Assembly (NCBI GenBank): GCA_016490735.1
Contig: JAEMWC010000196.1
Span: 782,501-846,500, forward strand
DNA length: 64,000 nt
Direction of reading: 5' to 3'
Source: Pachyseris speciosa
Taxonomy: Eukaryota; Cnidaria; Anthozoa; Scleractinia; Pachyseridae
Positions 53,925-64,000 of the stretch are shown piece by piece. Within the stretch, counting starts at the first letter, position 1. The number at the start of each line of letters is the position of its first letter. The notes below the pieces were generated by a model that was not told the origin of the DNA, did not search any database, and saw nothing but the letters and a program-made list of their open reading frames with translations. Made by a program: the position numbers and the translations under genes.

Positions 53925-55548
53925 CACAATGTTTTTTCAGGGAATGTGGCTCGGTTGCTGGAAAAATAGCACGGAAACACCTTTTGGCTTCCGCTGGCCT
54001 CGGGATCCAATAAAAGCTCTTGGCGTTTTCTTTTCTTACGACTTAAATAAATTAAACGAGCTAAATTTCGCTGAGAAAATCCGTACACTAGAAAAGACAC
54101 TAAATGGTTGGAAAAGACGAAATCTTACACTTAATGGCAAAATAAACATCGTTAAAACACTTGGCCTTTCCAAGTTAATTTATAACACGTCTGTTCTCGT
54201 TATTCCAGGAAAATTTATTAAGGAAATTGAGACATTAATTTTTAACTTCATCTGGGATGGGAAACCCGCTAAGATTAAAAAATCAACTATCATAGGGGAA
54301 AAAAAGCAAGGTGGCCTCAAAATGACAGATTTTCACACCATGAATAAATCTTTAAAGGTTGCGTGGATACCACGTTTGCAATCTAATAGCGATGCTTCCT
54401 GGAAAATCATCCCGGAAGCTGCCCTTGAGAAATTTGGTGGACTGTCTTTCTTGACTAACTGTAATTATGATATCAGCTCGCTACAAATCAATAACCTTCC
54501 ATCTTTTTACAGAGAAATATTAACATTTTGGCAGAACACAAAAGTTGCTTTTGAAAAGCCAACTTCTCCACAAGGCGAAATTATTTGGAACAATAAAAAC
54601 ATCCGAATCAATGGAAAATCTCTTTTCTTTAAAAGGTGGTTCGACAAGGGGATTATCTATGTCAAGGACTTACTGAAAGCCGACAACAATTTTATTCCGT
54701 TTACCCAATTTTGCGAAAAGTTCCGCCTGAAGATACCTTTCACCCTGTATTTTGGATTAATTAACGCTATACCAGCTTCTTGGAAATCAGAAATAAAGCA
54801 TAATTCCGTTTTTCCCATCTCTAGACAGACGCAAGGATATAAAGAAATGAAAATTTCCACTAAGACAGTTTACTCGATTTTGTTAAAAGATATTTTTATA
54901 GCCCCTACCGCTGAAAGCAAAATTTTAAGACATGGTTTCACCCAGGAAAATATTCATCGGGTTTACGAATTTCCATTTAAGTTTAAAAACGACATAAGTA
55001 TAACAATGTTCCAGTTCAAAGTCATCCACAACATCCTCCCAACCAAAGTTAACCTTTGTCGAGCAAAAGTTTGCGAGAGCGATGTTTGCCCTCAGTGTTT
55101 TGCCGACAGACATACTTTAGATCACATGTTGCTACATTGCCCTTCGACAAAACGTTTTTGGAACTGTTTTCAAAACTGGTGGAATACAAAAACTACGTTA
55201 TCTATCACATTGTCTGACAGTATGATTTTATATGGAGTTTTTGGCAATGTTAAGCACCTATATTCTTTAAATTACGCACTCCTGATAGCAAAGTTCACTA
55301 TTTATAACAGCTGCCTTCATGAAAGGAAACTCTGTTTCGACAGTTTTCTGCCATTTCTCAATGAAAAAATAAATATACAGCATGAAATAGCAATCGCACA
55401 TAACAAAATAACAGCTTTTAACAAAAAGTTCAATAATTTATTGTAATTGTAAACATAGTATTTCAAAGTTAGTGACATAAGCAAATAATGTAATTGTAAC
55501 GTTGAGCGTGTAAATAAAGGTTGCACTATTAAAAAAAAAAAAAAAAAA
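53925..55548 (+). mobile_element. 5'-truncated Tx1/L1-like LINE with poly(A) tail
   Basis: The open frame (53902-55446) encodes about 510 residues of the ORF2 C-terminal half: LGVFFSYDLNKLNELNFAEK, NLTLNGKINIVKTLGLSKLI, FIWDGKPAKIKK, and near the end the zinc-ribbon-like CPQCFADRHTLDHMLLHC followed by RFWNCFQNWW. This C-terminal arrangement is usual for Tx1/L1-related LINEs. The 3' end has 'aataaaggttgcactatt' and a poly(A) run (55531-55548). The long intact frame suggests recent insertion. RT and endonuclease domains are missing. It sits antisense in an MLH3 intron. The exact 5' junction and TSD are not resolved. Confidence 0.8.
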
Positions 55549-55690
55549 TTTATCATCGGATATTCATTTATTGTTCCCGTAGGAACTAACTGTTTCGTGT
55601 CAATTAAAGGCGAATCATGTTCAAAAAAAATATATATATGTTTTTCACCCCCACTGAGTACTAAGGGCCTTAAAATACATGGACCACGCC

Positions 55691-56004
55691 CCTGGGCTGG
55701 AAACACTGGTAGAGCACCAGACTACCGTGCGGGAGGTCGCGGGTTCATAACCCGGCCGGACCAACACTCAGGGTCTTTAAATAATTGAGGAGATAGTGCT
55801 ACCTTTGTAATGACATCTGCAAATGGTTAGACTTCATTCTAGTCTTCTCGGATAAGGTCAATAAACCGTAGGTCCTATCTCAAAACACTTGTTCCTAATA
55901 ATCTGTGGGACATTAATTGAAGAACCCACACACTGTTCGAAAAGAGTAGGGGACGTAGTTCCCTGTGTGGTGGTCTATCTCTATTTTTATTCGTGCCTGA
56001 AAGG
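55691..56004 (+). mobile_element. tRNA-derived SINE, copy A
   Basis: The head (55691-55763) has an A box (CTGGTAGAGCACCAGACTACC) and a B box (GGGTTCATAACCC). The body from about 55842 ('tcttctcggataagg.caata', 'aaccgtaggtcc', 'caaaacacttgt.cctaataa', 'gaacccacacactgt.cgaaa', 'gagtaggggacgtagttc') matches copy B at 57401-57719. Confidence 0.75.
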
Positions 56005-56128
56005 CAACGAGTCTTGTATTACCCGTTTTTTTTTTTTTTCTCATCGTTTCATCCGTCACTTGCCCCGTACCCCTCTCGGCCAGAGGAAGATACGATGACA
56101 ACTGAATGAATAAATTTTGTTATTTCCA

Positions 56129-56207
56129 GCGGCAGGGCTTGAACGCGCGACCCTCAGATCTCAAAGCTCATAGTCCGCACCTTATCCAATTGGGCCACTT
56201 GCTCATC
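56129..56207 (-). tRNA. tRNA-like pseudogene or SINE head
   Basis: On the minus strand, an A-box-like AGTGGCCCAATTGGATAAGG and a B-box-like GCGTTCAAGCCC flank a degenerate anticodon arm. It lies among SINE material, so it is not taken as a functional tRNA. Confidence 0.4.
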
Positions 56208-56586
56208 AGTTGTTTTACCTCATGAAGTTTGTAATTATTAAAGTGAGTGGTCACCAAAGTCACGAATTGTTAAAGCCGTTGCAAAAGAAATGTTTAGTCA
56301 GAATTGAATTACTTCAATATATATTTCATAGCAAAGGAATTTAATTGAGAGCGTTTCTTTTTATCGGTTTTCAGCAATATATTGAAAAGGTTTGAGAATC
56401 ACAAGAAAACTTGAGATGTTATAGCTTGATAAACCAAACCACACAAAACACGCGAAGAATATTAAAGAGCTTCAAAACTAATTTGTTTAGCGCCGAATAC
56501 ACTTTGGACAGATAGATGTTTTTTTCCTTGTTATATTCTTCAGGTGTAACAACTCTTTTGTAGCTAAACCACCTTAAACAGCTTAT

Positions 56587-57334
56587 TACTCGTGCCTGCA
56601 AGGCAACGAGTCTAGGATTCGGCTCTGTTCTTCATTTGTTTTTCTTATTTTTCATTTTTTTTGGTCTTTTCCCAGCGCACGTGTCCAACACGCACCACTG
56701 CACACAAGGGTTTCACTGGGTTTAACAGAAGGTCGCTCATCTTCACGTGTGGCACACATGACTCGAGTGACCTTTCCGTGCAGTTGAGCGACCTTGTGTG
56801 CAACACTGCACGTTTTGGATTAAAAAAACTATTTTCGGGTAATTTCGGTGGTTTGTCTGTCCATGTCTCGAATCCTAAACCGTTCCATAAGTATTTTCTT
56901 TTTTCAAATGCTAAGCAGAAATTAAATCTGTCAATGTAAAGAATGTTGGATTAGATATTTTGCAATAAATGAACTATATTCTCTTTATTAGCTGTGCTTA
57001 GTAAATATAGTGCAGTGGTCATCCAAAGCGCATTTGAGGCAGATAAACCCAGGTTCGAACCGCCGTAGCAACAGCTAACACGAGTTGGTTTTTTTTTTTG
57101 CTTTGTCTGTTTTGTTTTTGTTGTTTTTATAATATTACTATTGTTATCAATGGTTGACCTGTAAAGCAATTCCGACGTTTTAAAGGGATATACTGGTTGA
57201 CAAGGTACAAACAAATAGACTTGAACGCCACGAAAGCCCAATGCGTCCGATGTAAAGGAGGACAGACAGACTTTTCTTTTTCTCCTGTTTCCCGCCAACT
57301 TAGGGATATACAATGTAGTTTTGCAGGCACGAGT
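56587..57334. mobile_element. Possible TIR element (ACTCGTGCCTGCAA ends)
   Basis: The left end 'actcgtgcctgcaaggcaac' has its terminal 14 bases complemented at the right ('ttgcaggcacgagt', 57321-57334). A related 'tcgtgcctgaaaggcaacga' occurs at 55993. No TSD or transposase was recognised. Confidence 0.4.
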
Positions 57335-57400
57335 TTAGGCTAATTGGAGCCTCTTATTCATCTGTATTTGACATTCGTGTGTTGGTTGGGTGGGTGGGTG

Positions 57401-57719
57401 AGATCTTCTCAGATAAGGACGATAAACCGTAGGTCCCGTCTCACAACACTTGTACCTAATAATCTGTGGGACGTTAAAGAACCCACACACTGTCCGAAAA
57501 GAGTAGGGGACGTAGTTCTCGCTGTGGTGGTCTATCTTTATCCTTTATCTGTCTTTGACATTCATGGGTTGGGTGGGTGGGTGAGATCAAAATAATATAG
57601 ACTGATAGCGGCTGCCAGAGGCGTCTTTACAGGCTGACGTCGGATCTCACCCAAGAAAAGAATTGTAAATCGCCATGAAACTATGTGATATGTGCGGTAT
57701 ATAAACCATTACCATTACC
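57401..57719 (+). mobile_element. SINE copy B with (CATTAC)-type tail
   Basis: The body matches copy A. It then continues 'ttgggtgggtgggtgagatc', 'agactgatagcggctgccag' and 'ctgacgtcggatctcaccc', and ends 'ataaaccattaccattacc'. The segment just before (57360-57404) repeats the 'gacattc.tg.gttgg.tggg' part, as if a truncated copy lies directly upstream. The tRNA head is missing here. Confidence 0.7.
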
Positions 57720-57913
57720 GTTGTAAGTCCCTGAAAGGACTCACTCTGCAAGTCCTTTACCCTTCTGTAAGCACTGCACACTAACCCATCCCTAATCTGT
57801 TATCTGAGCCAATCATGCCCTCTCCATATACCTTCTTGTAGTGTTGTGGTCTTAGATATGCTAGCAATGTTACGTTAAATTAAAAACAAGAATGTAGTAC
57901 TACTGTATCATAC

Positions 57914-57992
57914 CATGGCAGGCCTGAGAGCTGATCACTTGGGAAATGACCTTAGGAATCACTGGTGGAACTCCACACGTTGTCAGAACATG
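57914..57992 (-). CDS. MLH3: MLH3 exon (SQACHG motif)
   Basis: A 79-nt exon between acceptor 'tgtttttaacag' and donor CATG|GTATGA. It reads HVLTTCGVPPVIPKVISQVI then SSQACH, and its last G opens the Gly codon finished at 51265. Phase 0 at the start agrees with the complete last codon of the microexon. SQACHG is a conserved cysteine motif of the MutL-homologue C-terminus. It was found only through splice logic because it is too short for an ORF. Confidence 0.9.
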
Positions 57993-58450
57993 CTGTTAAA
58001 AACATTTGTGAAGGAATCGGTCATTGCTTTGCACAAATTCTCCACACAATCTGCATAACGTAACAAAAAATCGGTAGCCTCGCAGCTCCTATAAGCCTTA
58101 AATTTCAGTGGCAGGTATGGTGTCGCAGCCCTATTGTTTTAGGGCTAGGGTCCATTGTTTCTGTTGTTGGTTCTTTTGTCTCACCTGAAGGGTAGTCTCC
58201 AATCAGGTGAGACCTTGTAAGAGCTGTGTGGTGACCCCAAAAACTCATAAAAATTCTAATGTCTAAATGTGACGTAATGCAGATACACTGTAGTTGGCGG
58301 TATGATGAAGTTTAAGTAGGAAAGTACTGATCAATAATTGACATGTATGCTGCCATGCAAATGATTCTCCTTAAGAGAGAGATGGATGCCAACATAAAAA
58401 AACTACTTTTTAACGAGGGTGACACTTAACAGCCTATGACTTATGATGCT

Positions 58451-58525
58451 GAGTCCAGAATCGAACCAGGGCCACATTGCAGGCATTGGTGGGAGGCGAG
58501 TGCTCTCACCACTACACCATCCTGT
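58451..58525 (-). tRNA. tRNA-like head of a SINE
   Basis: On the minus strand the unit reads GATGGTGTAGTGGTGAGAGC (A box), a Gly-tRNA-like CTCGCCTCCCACC, and GGTTCGATTCTGGACTC (B box). Extra bases lie between the anticodon arm and the T arm. The downstream sequence resembles a SINE body more than a tRNA flank. Confidence 0.5.
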
Positions 58526-59096
58526 TCCCTGCCCACTCATGCCTAGTGTTGGGAATCAGCTGAGATTTCACAATCGATTATCAGAAATAATTGGATTCAC
58601 CCAACTGATTGATCATTGATTATAATCGGAAAAATCTGCTGATTAGAAAATCCATTTGTTTTTCACCTGTGTACAAGTCAAACTACCCTTGTTGATGTAT
58701 TCCTTTTGACATAACCTGCAAATTGCCGTGGTCATGTCCAAATTCTCTTTTATTAGTAATATTTATGATTAGGCGTGGCGGTGCTGCACCGTGTTTTGGA
58801 ACACGACAAAAAATAAAATAAAATAAACATAAATATGCAGCAGAAAAGGAGCATTCAATGTTATGAGACTGGGCATTAAAAAGGCAACACACAAGTGGTA
58901 ATAATTTTATTTGTAACCAATACATTTTTCTATGATAATTGATTGTGCATCATCTATAATTGATTATCACAATCAGTGATCGATTATAATTTATGATCAG
59001 TGCACCACTACTCACCCCAGTACCACAAAAATTATTATCGAAAATTATTCTTGTAGCAGTAATTAGATAGACAAGACAAGGTTAAATAAAACTTAC

Positions 59097-59120
59097 TTCA
59101 AGATGCTCTCTGATTAGCTC
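59097..59120 (-). CDS. MLH3: MLH3 24-nt microexon
   Basis: Eight codons, ELIREHLE, are bounded by acceptor 'ttgtccttatcag' and donor GAA|GTAAGT. Both neighbours are in phase 0. Placed between the exons at 62347 and 57992 it gives KVK-ELIREHLE-HVLTTC. This aligns without gaps to the human MLH3 segment of the same place as I remember it (short helix ending IREQLE). The very small size explains why it gives no ORF. Confidence 0.85.
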
Positions 59121-61070
59121 CTGATAAGGACAAAAAGAAAAATGAGTAATTGGGAAATAACCTTCATTGTCACCATTACTTATGCTGTATAAAGAAACAG
59201 ACAAGACTCTGTACGAAATTTCATGAACAAAATGTATTACTTGTATTTATATTCAATAACTATTAAATTGCTAGCTGGAGAAAGTAAAAGTTATGGCTGT
59301 CAAGTATTATGTAACCTCTTGGCTTAAAACCATCCATATTTAGCAGTTATGGTAAACTGTAGTCAATGCCTAAATACTTAACTTAAAGTAGTAAGCCTGT
59401 GCATTCAATATAAGAGGTGACAAAAATTGCATTTGACTTTGTTCAAGAGTAACTTAATAATTCCCCCTTTTGTTAGCAATGTTTGATGTTTTTCTAGAGA
59501 GAAAGATTTCTAGTTACTCTTCACTTGATTCAAGGCTGTATATTTAACAAGGCTGTATATTTATTATTCTGAGGGCGTGCTGAATATGAAGTGATAAATA
59601 ACCAACGAGGCGCGCAGTGCCAAGTTGGTTATAATCATTTCATATCCAACAAGCCCAAGTAGAATAATAATTGTTTTATTAAAAACTCTAAAAAAGTGAA
59701 AGAAAGGAACCCAGAGAAAGAGAAAACCGAAAAAAGGAAACATTTGTCCATCACATGACTAAACAAAAAGGGCGCGAAAAACCATCTGGTGTGTTGCAAT
59801 GTTTCCAAGCAAAGTTGAATGAATTCAATGAAACTGTCCCAGAACAATGTTGAAGCTTCAGTTTAGGGTCCTTTTTGGAAAAAGTGCAGAGTTTATTTGC
59901 TCTGAAAAGCTGTAAATGGTCAGTAGTTTGGTAAAGTATATTCAATCATTTCTCAAAGAGGGTGGAACAGCTTTCACGTAGATTTACGAGCCGAAGGAAG
60001 CAAATTCCATCAAAACAACAGCACCAAGGCTACACCATGGGCGAATTTCATCAAAATGAAGACACAGTTTCAATTTATTTTGATGGACTGGAACATTGTC
60101 TCATCAAACCTGTTTCAAGAAATGGCTTATAGAAATTTGTCTCGATGCGTGGAACAAAAACTGGAACCGCGGCCAAACAGAACAACAAAAACAACAAGAA
60201 CAGCGATTCTTCTCAATTTTCAAAAAACATCATATCTGTAACCAGAAAGTTTGAAGCTGGTGATTGATACATTACATCGAGTGCAGTCAGACATTTTTAA
60301 TGTGTGTTAATTTTATAAAAAGTGTTACTGATCACTGGAAAGATTTTCGATTGTGGATTATTGCTTCAAATTTTAGCTGAAGTTAAGCTTATTGTTTGTT
60401 CAGTTTGTTTAGAATAGACTGGCCTGAGAGCATAGTTACAGATTAGTGATGTCGACACTTGTTGTTGAATACATATTTTCAACTTCGTTTCGTTAAGTTC
60501 AAAAACTCTTTTGGTACTTCAGTAAATAAAAGTGCATTTTGCTATAAGCAAAACATCAACAGCCCGGAAAATTTTCTTAGCGATGCAAGAAATTTTTTAA
60601 CACATTCCCAGCACTGTTTCTTGTCATTTTAAAACACTCAGCAATGACAAGTTGAATTCCATTTGTATTTCGGTTTCAGTTTCGAAATGTCTACTAGTTT
60701 ATAATTCCGCTGTGAGACAACTGATGTTTTAATGGCGCCGTGTCGAGGGAAAATTTTATTGAGCTTTCTCTGTTAGTTGAGAGCGTTCATTGACCATTTA
60801 AGGTAGTGCAGGTATATGAGATGAGAGCCTGTGTCCGGCTAGTCAATGAAAATGCTGGAAATCTGATATCCGTAGTTCAGTTTTTAATAACAGATGATAC
60901 ACTGCATCTTCAAGGTTAGGAGGTATATAGACACCAAAGAAGAGAGGTTTTCACTATAATGTGTGAAAAGACAAATTTATTTTAATTAATTACTATTTCT
61001 GTTTCTGGCTTCTTATGACCTGGGTGCAAAAAGTGCATATATAAACTAAGTGACATTATTATAATTCATG
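59121..61070. other. MLH3 intron, no gene seen
   Basis: AT-rich intron sequence. 59570-59655 holds an inverted fragment ('tatgaagtgataaataacca' with a complementary 'ggttataatcatttcata'). No other coding signal is supported; the small ORF at 60056-60241 has no recognisable domain. Confidence 0.5.
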
Positions 61071-61581
61071 CTCTTTCAGCGGTCAATTCTCCTGCTGTGA
61101 TTGGCTACCTGCAAGGTCAAAATGGAGCCATCTTGACCGCTCGGGATAGCCTGTTCGTCCCACGTTTTACTGTCCTTTAATAGCATCCTTTGAGTCATTA
61201 ATAATTAGTCATTAATAATTAATAATAAATCCTTTATTGACCAAGCTTGTTCAGTCAAGATGGCAGGATATTGGCCTCGTTCTTTTTTTGAAGAAAAAAA
61301 CGAACTTGGCCAATATCCCACCATCTTCACCTCAAGCTTGGCCAATAACCCATATTTATTATATGACTCGCTCTTTCAGCAGTCAAGATGAATCAATTCT
61401 CCAGCTGTGATTGGCTACCCGCGAGGTCAAGATGGAGCCATCTTGACCGCTCGGGATAGCCCGTTCGTCCCACGTTTTACTGTCCGTAACAGCGTCCTTT
61501 GAGTCATATAATAAATCCTTTATTGACCACGCTTGTTCGGTCAAGATGGCGGGATATTGGCCTCGTTCTTTTTTTTGCGTG

Positions 61582-61614
<33 letters not shown>

Positions 61615-61685
61615 CACGCAAAAAAAGAACTTGGCCAATATCCTGCCATCTTGAACTGATGCTTGGCCAATAACCCATATTTATT
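61071..61685. repeat. Two tandem 300-bp repeat units with foldback ends
   Basis: 'ctctttcagc.gtcaa' starts both units (61071 and 61371). Each continues 'tgtgattggctacc.gc.agg', 'atggagccatcttgaccgct', 'cgggatagcc.gttcgtccca', 'aaatcctttattgacca.gct' and 'gatattggcctcgttctttt', and ends 'ttggccaataacccatattt'. The second unit has an inserted hairpin ('gtgtttatggacctcgactt' and complement). Confidence 0.85.
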
Positions 61686-62346
61686 TGGCCTTAAATTCCA
61701 TCTAAAATTCAGTCTAAACCTCTAAATTCCGTCTGCTTTTGACCTACAGTCTGGTTTATTTATTTATCTTTTTTATTCTTTATTTATACTCAAGACATGA
61801 AGCTTATTAAATTAGGCTTGGTGGGGTCATATTAATTTTAATTTGTGACCTTAGAGCTAAAATTCAGTGAATAACTCAAGAATACAGAGGCAACAAGGAT
61901 CTGATGCATGGTTGATTTCTTTTGTTTTGGCTTTCATAAGACACCATTCGTGCATCACTTCAGTTGGTTCAGTTTTATGCAAAAGTAATGTGCTACACAA
62001 TGTAATATTAATAATAATTCTGCAAATTTTCAAATTGTAAAAATAGGAGTAGACCAACCTTTTTGAAATGATAACCAGTCTCTAAGCCAAAGCAGAACAA
62101 ATTTAGATTTTAGACCAAATCATGACTTGTAAACACCCTTTAGCACCAAGTTCTTCAATTTCAAATTTTTTTATTTAATAATTTTATGCACCACCATTAT
62201 ATCTGTGTGGTATATTTTGTAATGACATTTCTTTCCAGATACCAACATTCATGAATTATGCTAGCATAGAGATCAATCAGTGAATAAATGATTTAACTCT
62301 TAAGAACTGGCAGTACATTTTCTACAATATTTATACAAAGTATTAC
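61686..62346. other. MLH3 intron, no other feature seen
   Basis: AT-rich, with no repeat or coding signal that I can support. Confidence 0.5.
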
Positions 62347-62630
62347 CTTCACTTTGCTGACAGCAACAGAAGGTCTTCCACGTTTGACTTCAGACACTTC
62401 ACGCTCCACTAATACAGATGGAACTCCACGAATGGAGATGAGTGTCTCTTCACAAGCTTGTGCAGACTCACTGATCACAAAGCGCAATCCAATTCTCTCC
62501 ATTTCAGTTTGAAATGTTTTCAAGAGTTGAACTTCCTCTGCAAACAAGACAATCTCCAAGGGAGGGGTGACTGGGGATGACTTGATTTGAGGTCTGTCAT
62601 GTGATGAAATACCGGTACCCTCAAAGAGTT
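62347..62630 (-). CDS. MLH3: MLH3 exon (C-terminal dimerisation/endonuclease domain)
   Basis: A 284-nt exon from acceptor 'tttgaatctcccag' to donor AAG|GTAATA. The first two bases complete Glu with the G carried from 63219. It reads through TPPLEIVLFAEEVQLLKTF, MERIGLRFVISES, and ISIRGVPSVLVEREVSEVKR followed by GRPSVAVSKVK. The IP/TPPLEI start, 'LE.LGL.F' and 'VP..FVERE' features are those of MutL-homologue C-terminal domains, and the details are closest to MLH3. The ATG seen at 62649 lies in the intron and is not the start. In the cell MLH3 pairs with MLH1 and nicks DNA in meiotic crossover formation and mismatch repair. Confidence 0.92.
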
Positions 62631-63218
62631 CTGGGAGATTCAAAGACAAATGATAAATGATACAGAAATGATACTTGTTTGGAAATTTCTTTTTTGAGAC
62701 TGTCCTTGAAAAATTGTAAAGTGTAGTTCCTGTTTTAAAGTCCTTCTCTCCAACAAATTACAGTATTTGTCACCTGACAGCAGCTTTCAGCTTGTACATG
62801 TACTACAGTATGTATGGTAAGTTAGCAATAGCAAATTTGAATCTTTGCATCACAGCAGCATACAGACCTGAGACATTTTCTATTTCCCAAGACATTAAGT
62901 CACTTTTTAACATACAGTGTAAACTATGTCCCACACTTTCACTTTAAGATATTCAGTTGAACATGGCCTCTGTAACAAAAAAATCAATAAATCGATGATG
63001 GAATCAATGAAAAATTATACACTACGAGAACTGTGAAAAACAGCTTAAATTTAATGTCACCCAAAGTTTTTTAGAAAACCATTTACTAGCCCTACACTGT
63101 AGCTAACAGTAATTTTTTATTGCTGCTACGTTTTTGATGATGTCAATTTTTTTAGCAGGCTTTCACCAATGACTAATTAGCATTGCTGTTATCTCTCTTA
63201 TTTAATCCTTGAGCCTAC
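62631..63218. other. MLH3 intron, no other feature seen
   Basis: Non-coding sequence between two MLH3 exons; no repeat stands out. Confidence 0.55.
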
Positions 63219-63296
63219 CTGACTGAAGTTGCTCTAATCGAACACGCTCATGAGCTGCATGCTGATCTACTATAATCAGCAAGTTGTCACTATCAC
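63219..63296 (-). CDS. MLH3: MLH3 exon with DQHAAHERVRLEQL endonuclease motif
   Basis: A 78-nt exon between acceptor 'ttttatttgcag' and donor CAG|GTAGGC. With a base borrowed from upstream it reads DSDNLLIIVDQHAAHERVRL then EQLQS. It contains the metal-binding endonuclease motif DQHA(X)2E(X)4E that defines nickase-competent MutL proteins. All acidic residues of the motif are present, so the encoded protein should be catalytically competent if the rest is intact. Earlier exons (ATPase domain) lie beyond the window end or were not recognised in 63297-64000. Confidence 0.93.
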
Positions 63297-64000
63297 CTGC
63301 AAATAAAATAAGAACTTTTGTTCACCCAGGGACCATGGAGGGGGGAGGGGCTGGTAGGGCTGTATCCCTACCACTTTTTTTCTTGGATTGTTTTTTTTAG
63401 GGCTCCAGATGACATGGATAACGTATGAATTAATTTTTACCACTTGAACTTGGCCACATGTTTGGTGGTACTACAACCTTTGCACCAAGTATTCAAGTGG
63501 TAGATAAAGCAGCGATAACATCGAATGGCTCAATCTCTCAAACAAAATCGCTCAATTCAAATGGCAGTTGTGAACTTTGTACGAATTATTTTGTGAAAAT
63601 CACTTCTGATCTTGCACATAATGCATCTCCTTACAACTGATGATGCATTAATTTTCATTCACTGGTATTCTCAAGTCCACACTGCACGAAAGCAAAAGTA
63701 AAACACTTAAAAAATCTTATTATTTCCACACTACTTGCTAGAAATGAGGCATTTTCATTCAAATTTAGCAATTTATGGATGATTCAAAAATTTACTGAAA
63801 TTGCTTTCATCCCTTGTCTCTTTCTTTCCTTTTAGTCACCACTATTGATAAGCCCACAGTCATTACTGTATGCAGCTTTCATCTTGTGAATAAGATTTCA
63901 ACAGCAGTGTGACAGCTACAGCAGCGTAACATGATTGTCTGTATGTTGTTTGATCCCATACAGTGATTCAAATCAACAAGATCAATTTGCACTGCAACTG
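63297..64000. other. Probable MLH3 intron to window end
   Basis: No exon with the expected upstream MLH3 sequence was recognised. A minus-strand frame open from 64000 to about 63880 has no family resemblance. The plus ORF at 63458-63640 has no recognisable domain. Confidence 0.4.

Noticed and set aside
63880..64000. Upstream MLH3 exon at the window end
   Set aside because: The open minus-strand frame shows none of the sequence expected before the DQHAAHER exon.

Overview
The window is nuclear DNA of an early-branching animal, most probably a stony coral. It is AT-rich and has spliced genes with GT/AG introns. It carries a secreted fibrinogen-related gene of the type known from coral skeletal matrix, and repeats that I recognise as common in coral genomes. 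There is no operon structure and there are no prokaryotic signals. Species-level identity is inference.

Three host loci can be supported. (1) A small secreted fibrinogen-related gene has four exons on the + strand (16746-18229) and an intact 303-residue product. (2) An upstream tandem paralogue (8399-9693) has the same exon structure but two frameshifting deletions. The flanks of both genes are also duplicated (about 7.26-9.78 kb and 15.33-18.32 kb). (3) On the - strand, the 3' part of a DNA mismatch-repair/meiotic endonuclease gene, MLH3, is spread over at least 20.7 kb in six recognisable exons (63296 down to about 42.5 kb). It includes a 24-nt microexon, and its introns are packed with transposons.

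Everything else that can be named is mobile or repetitive DNA. 1.7-6.8 kb: a decayed DUF3504/Crypton-type ORF, then a CR1/L2-like LINE (esterase ORF1, endonuclease-RT ORF2) split by a MITE. 11.6-20.3 kb: two Mutator-like non-autonomous elements with 9-bp target duplications and a 232-bp foldback. 20.4-21.9 kb: a 1.5-kb palindrome holding an inverted tRNA-SINE dimer. 22.98-38.15 kb: a BEL/Pao retrotransposon whose 5' LTR is split by a six-level nest: tRNA-bearing repeat, then TTAA/piggyBac-like element, then LINE, then 6-bp-TSD MITE, then a Gypsy retrotransposon and an hAT-like MITE. Most levels are dated relative to each other by target-site duplications. 41.26-41.85 kb: a TTAA element with a nested palindrome. 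42.8-48.3 kb: a long degenerate tandem array and a decayed tyrosine-recombinase ORF, inside an MLH3 intron. 49.7-63.2 kb: TIR elements, a 5'-truncated Tx1/L1-like LINE, tRNA-derived SINEs and tandem duplications, also in MLH3 introns.

I found no CRISPR array, rRNA gene or clearly novel biochemical system. The most informative content is the insertion chronology and the fragmented MLH3 gene.
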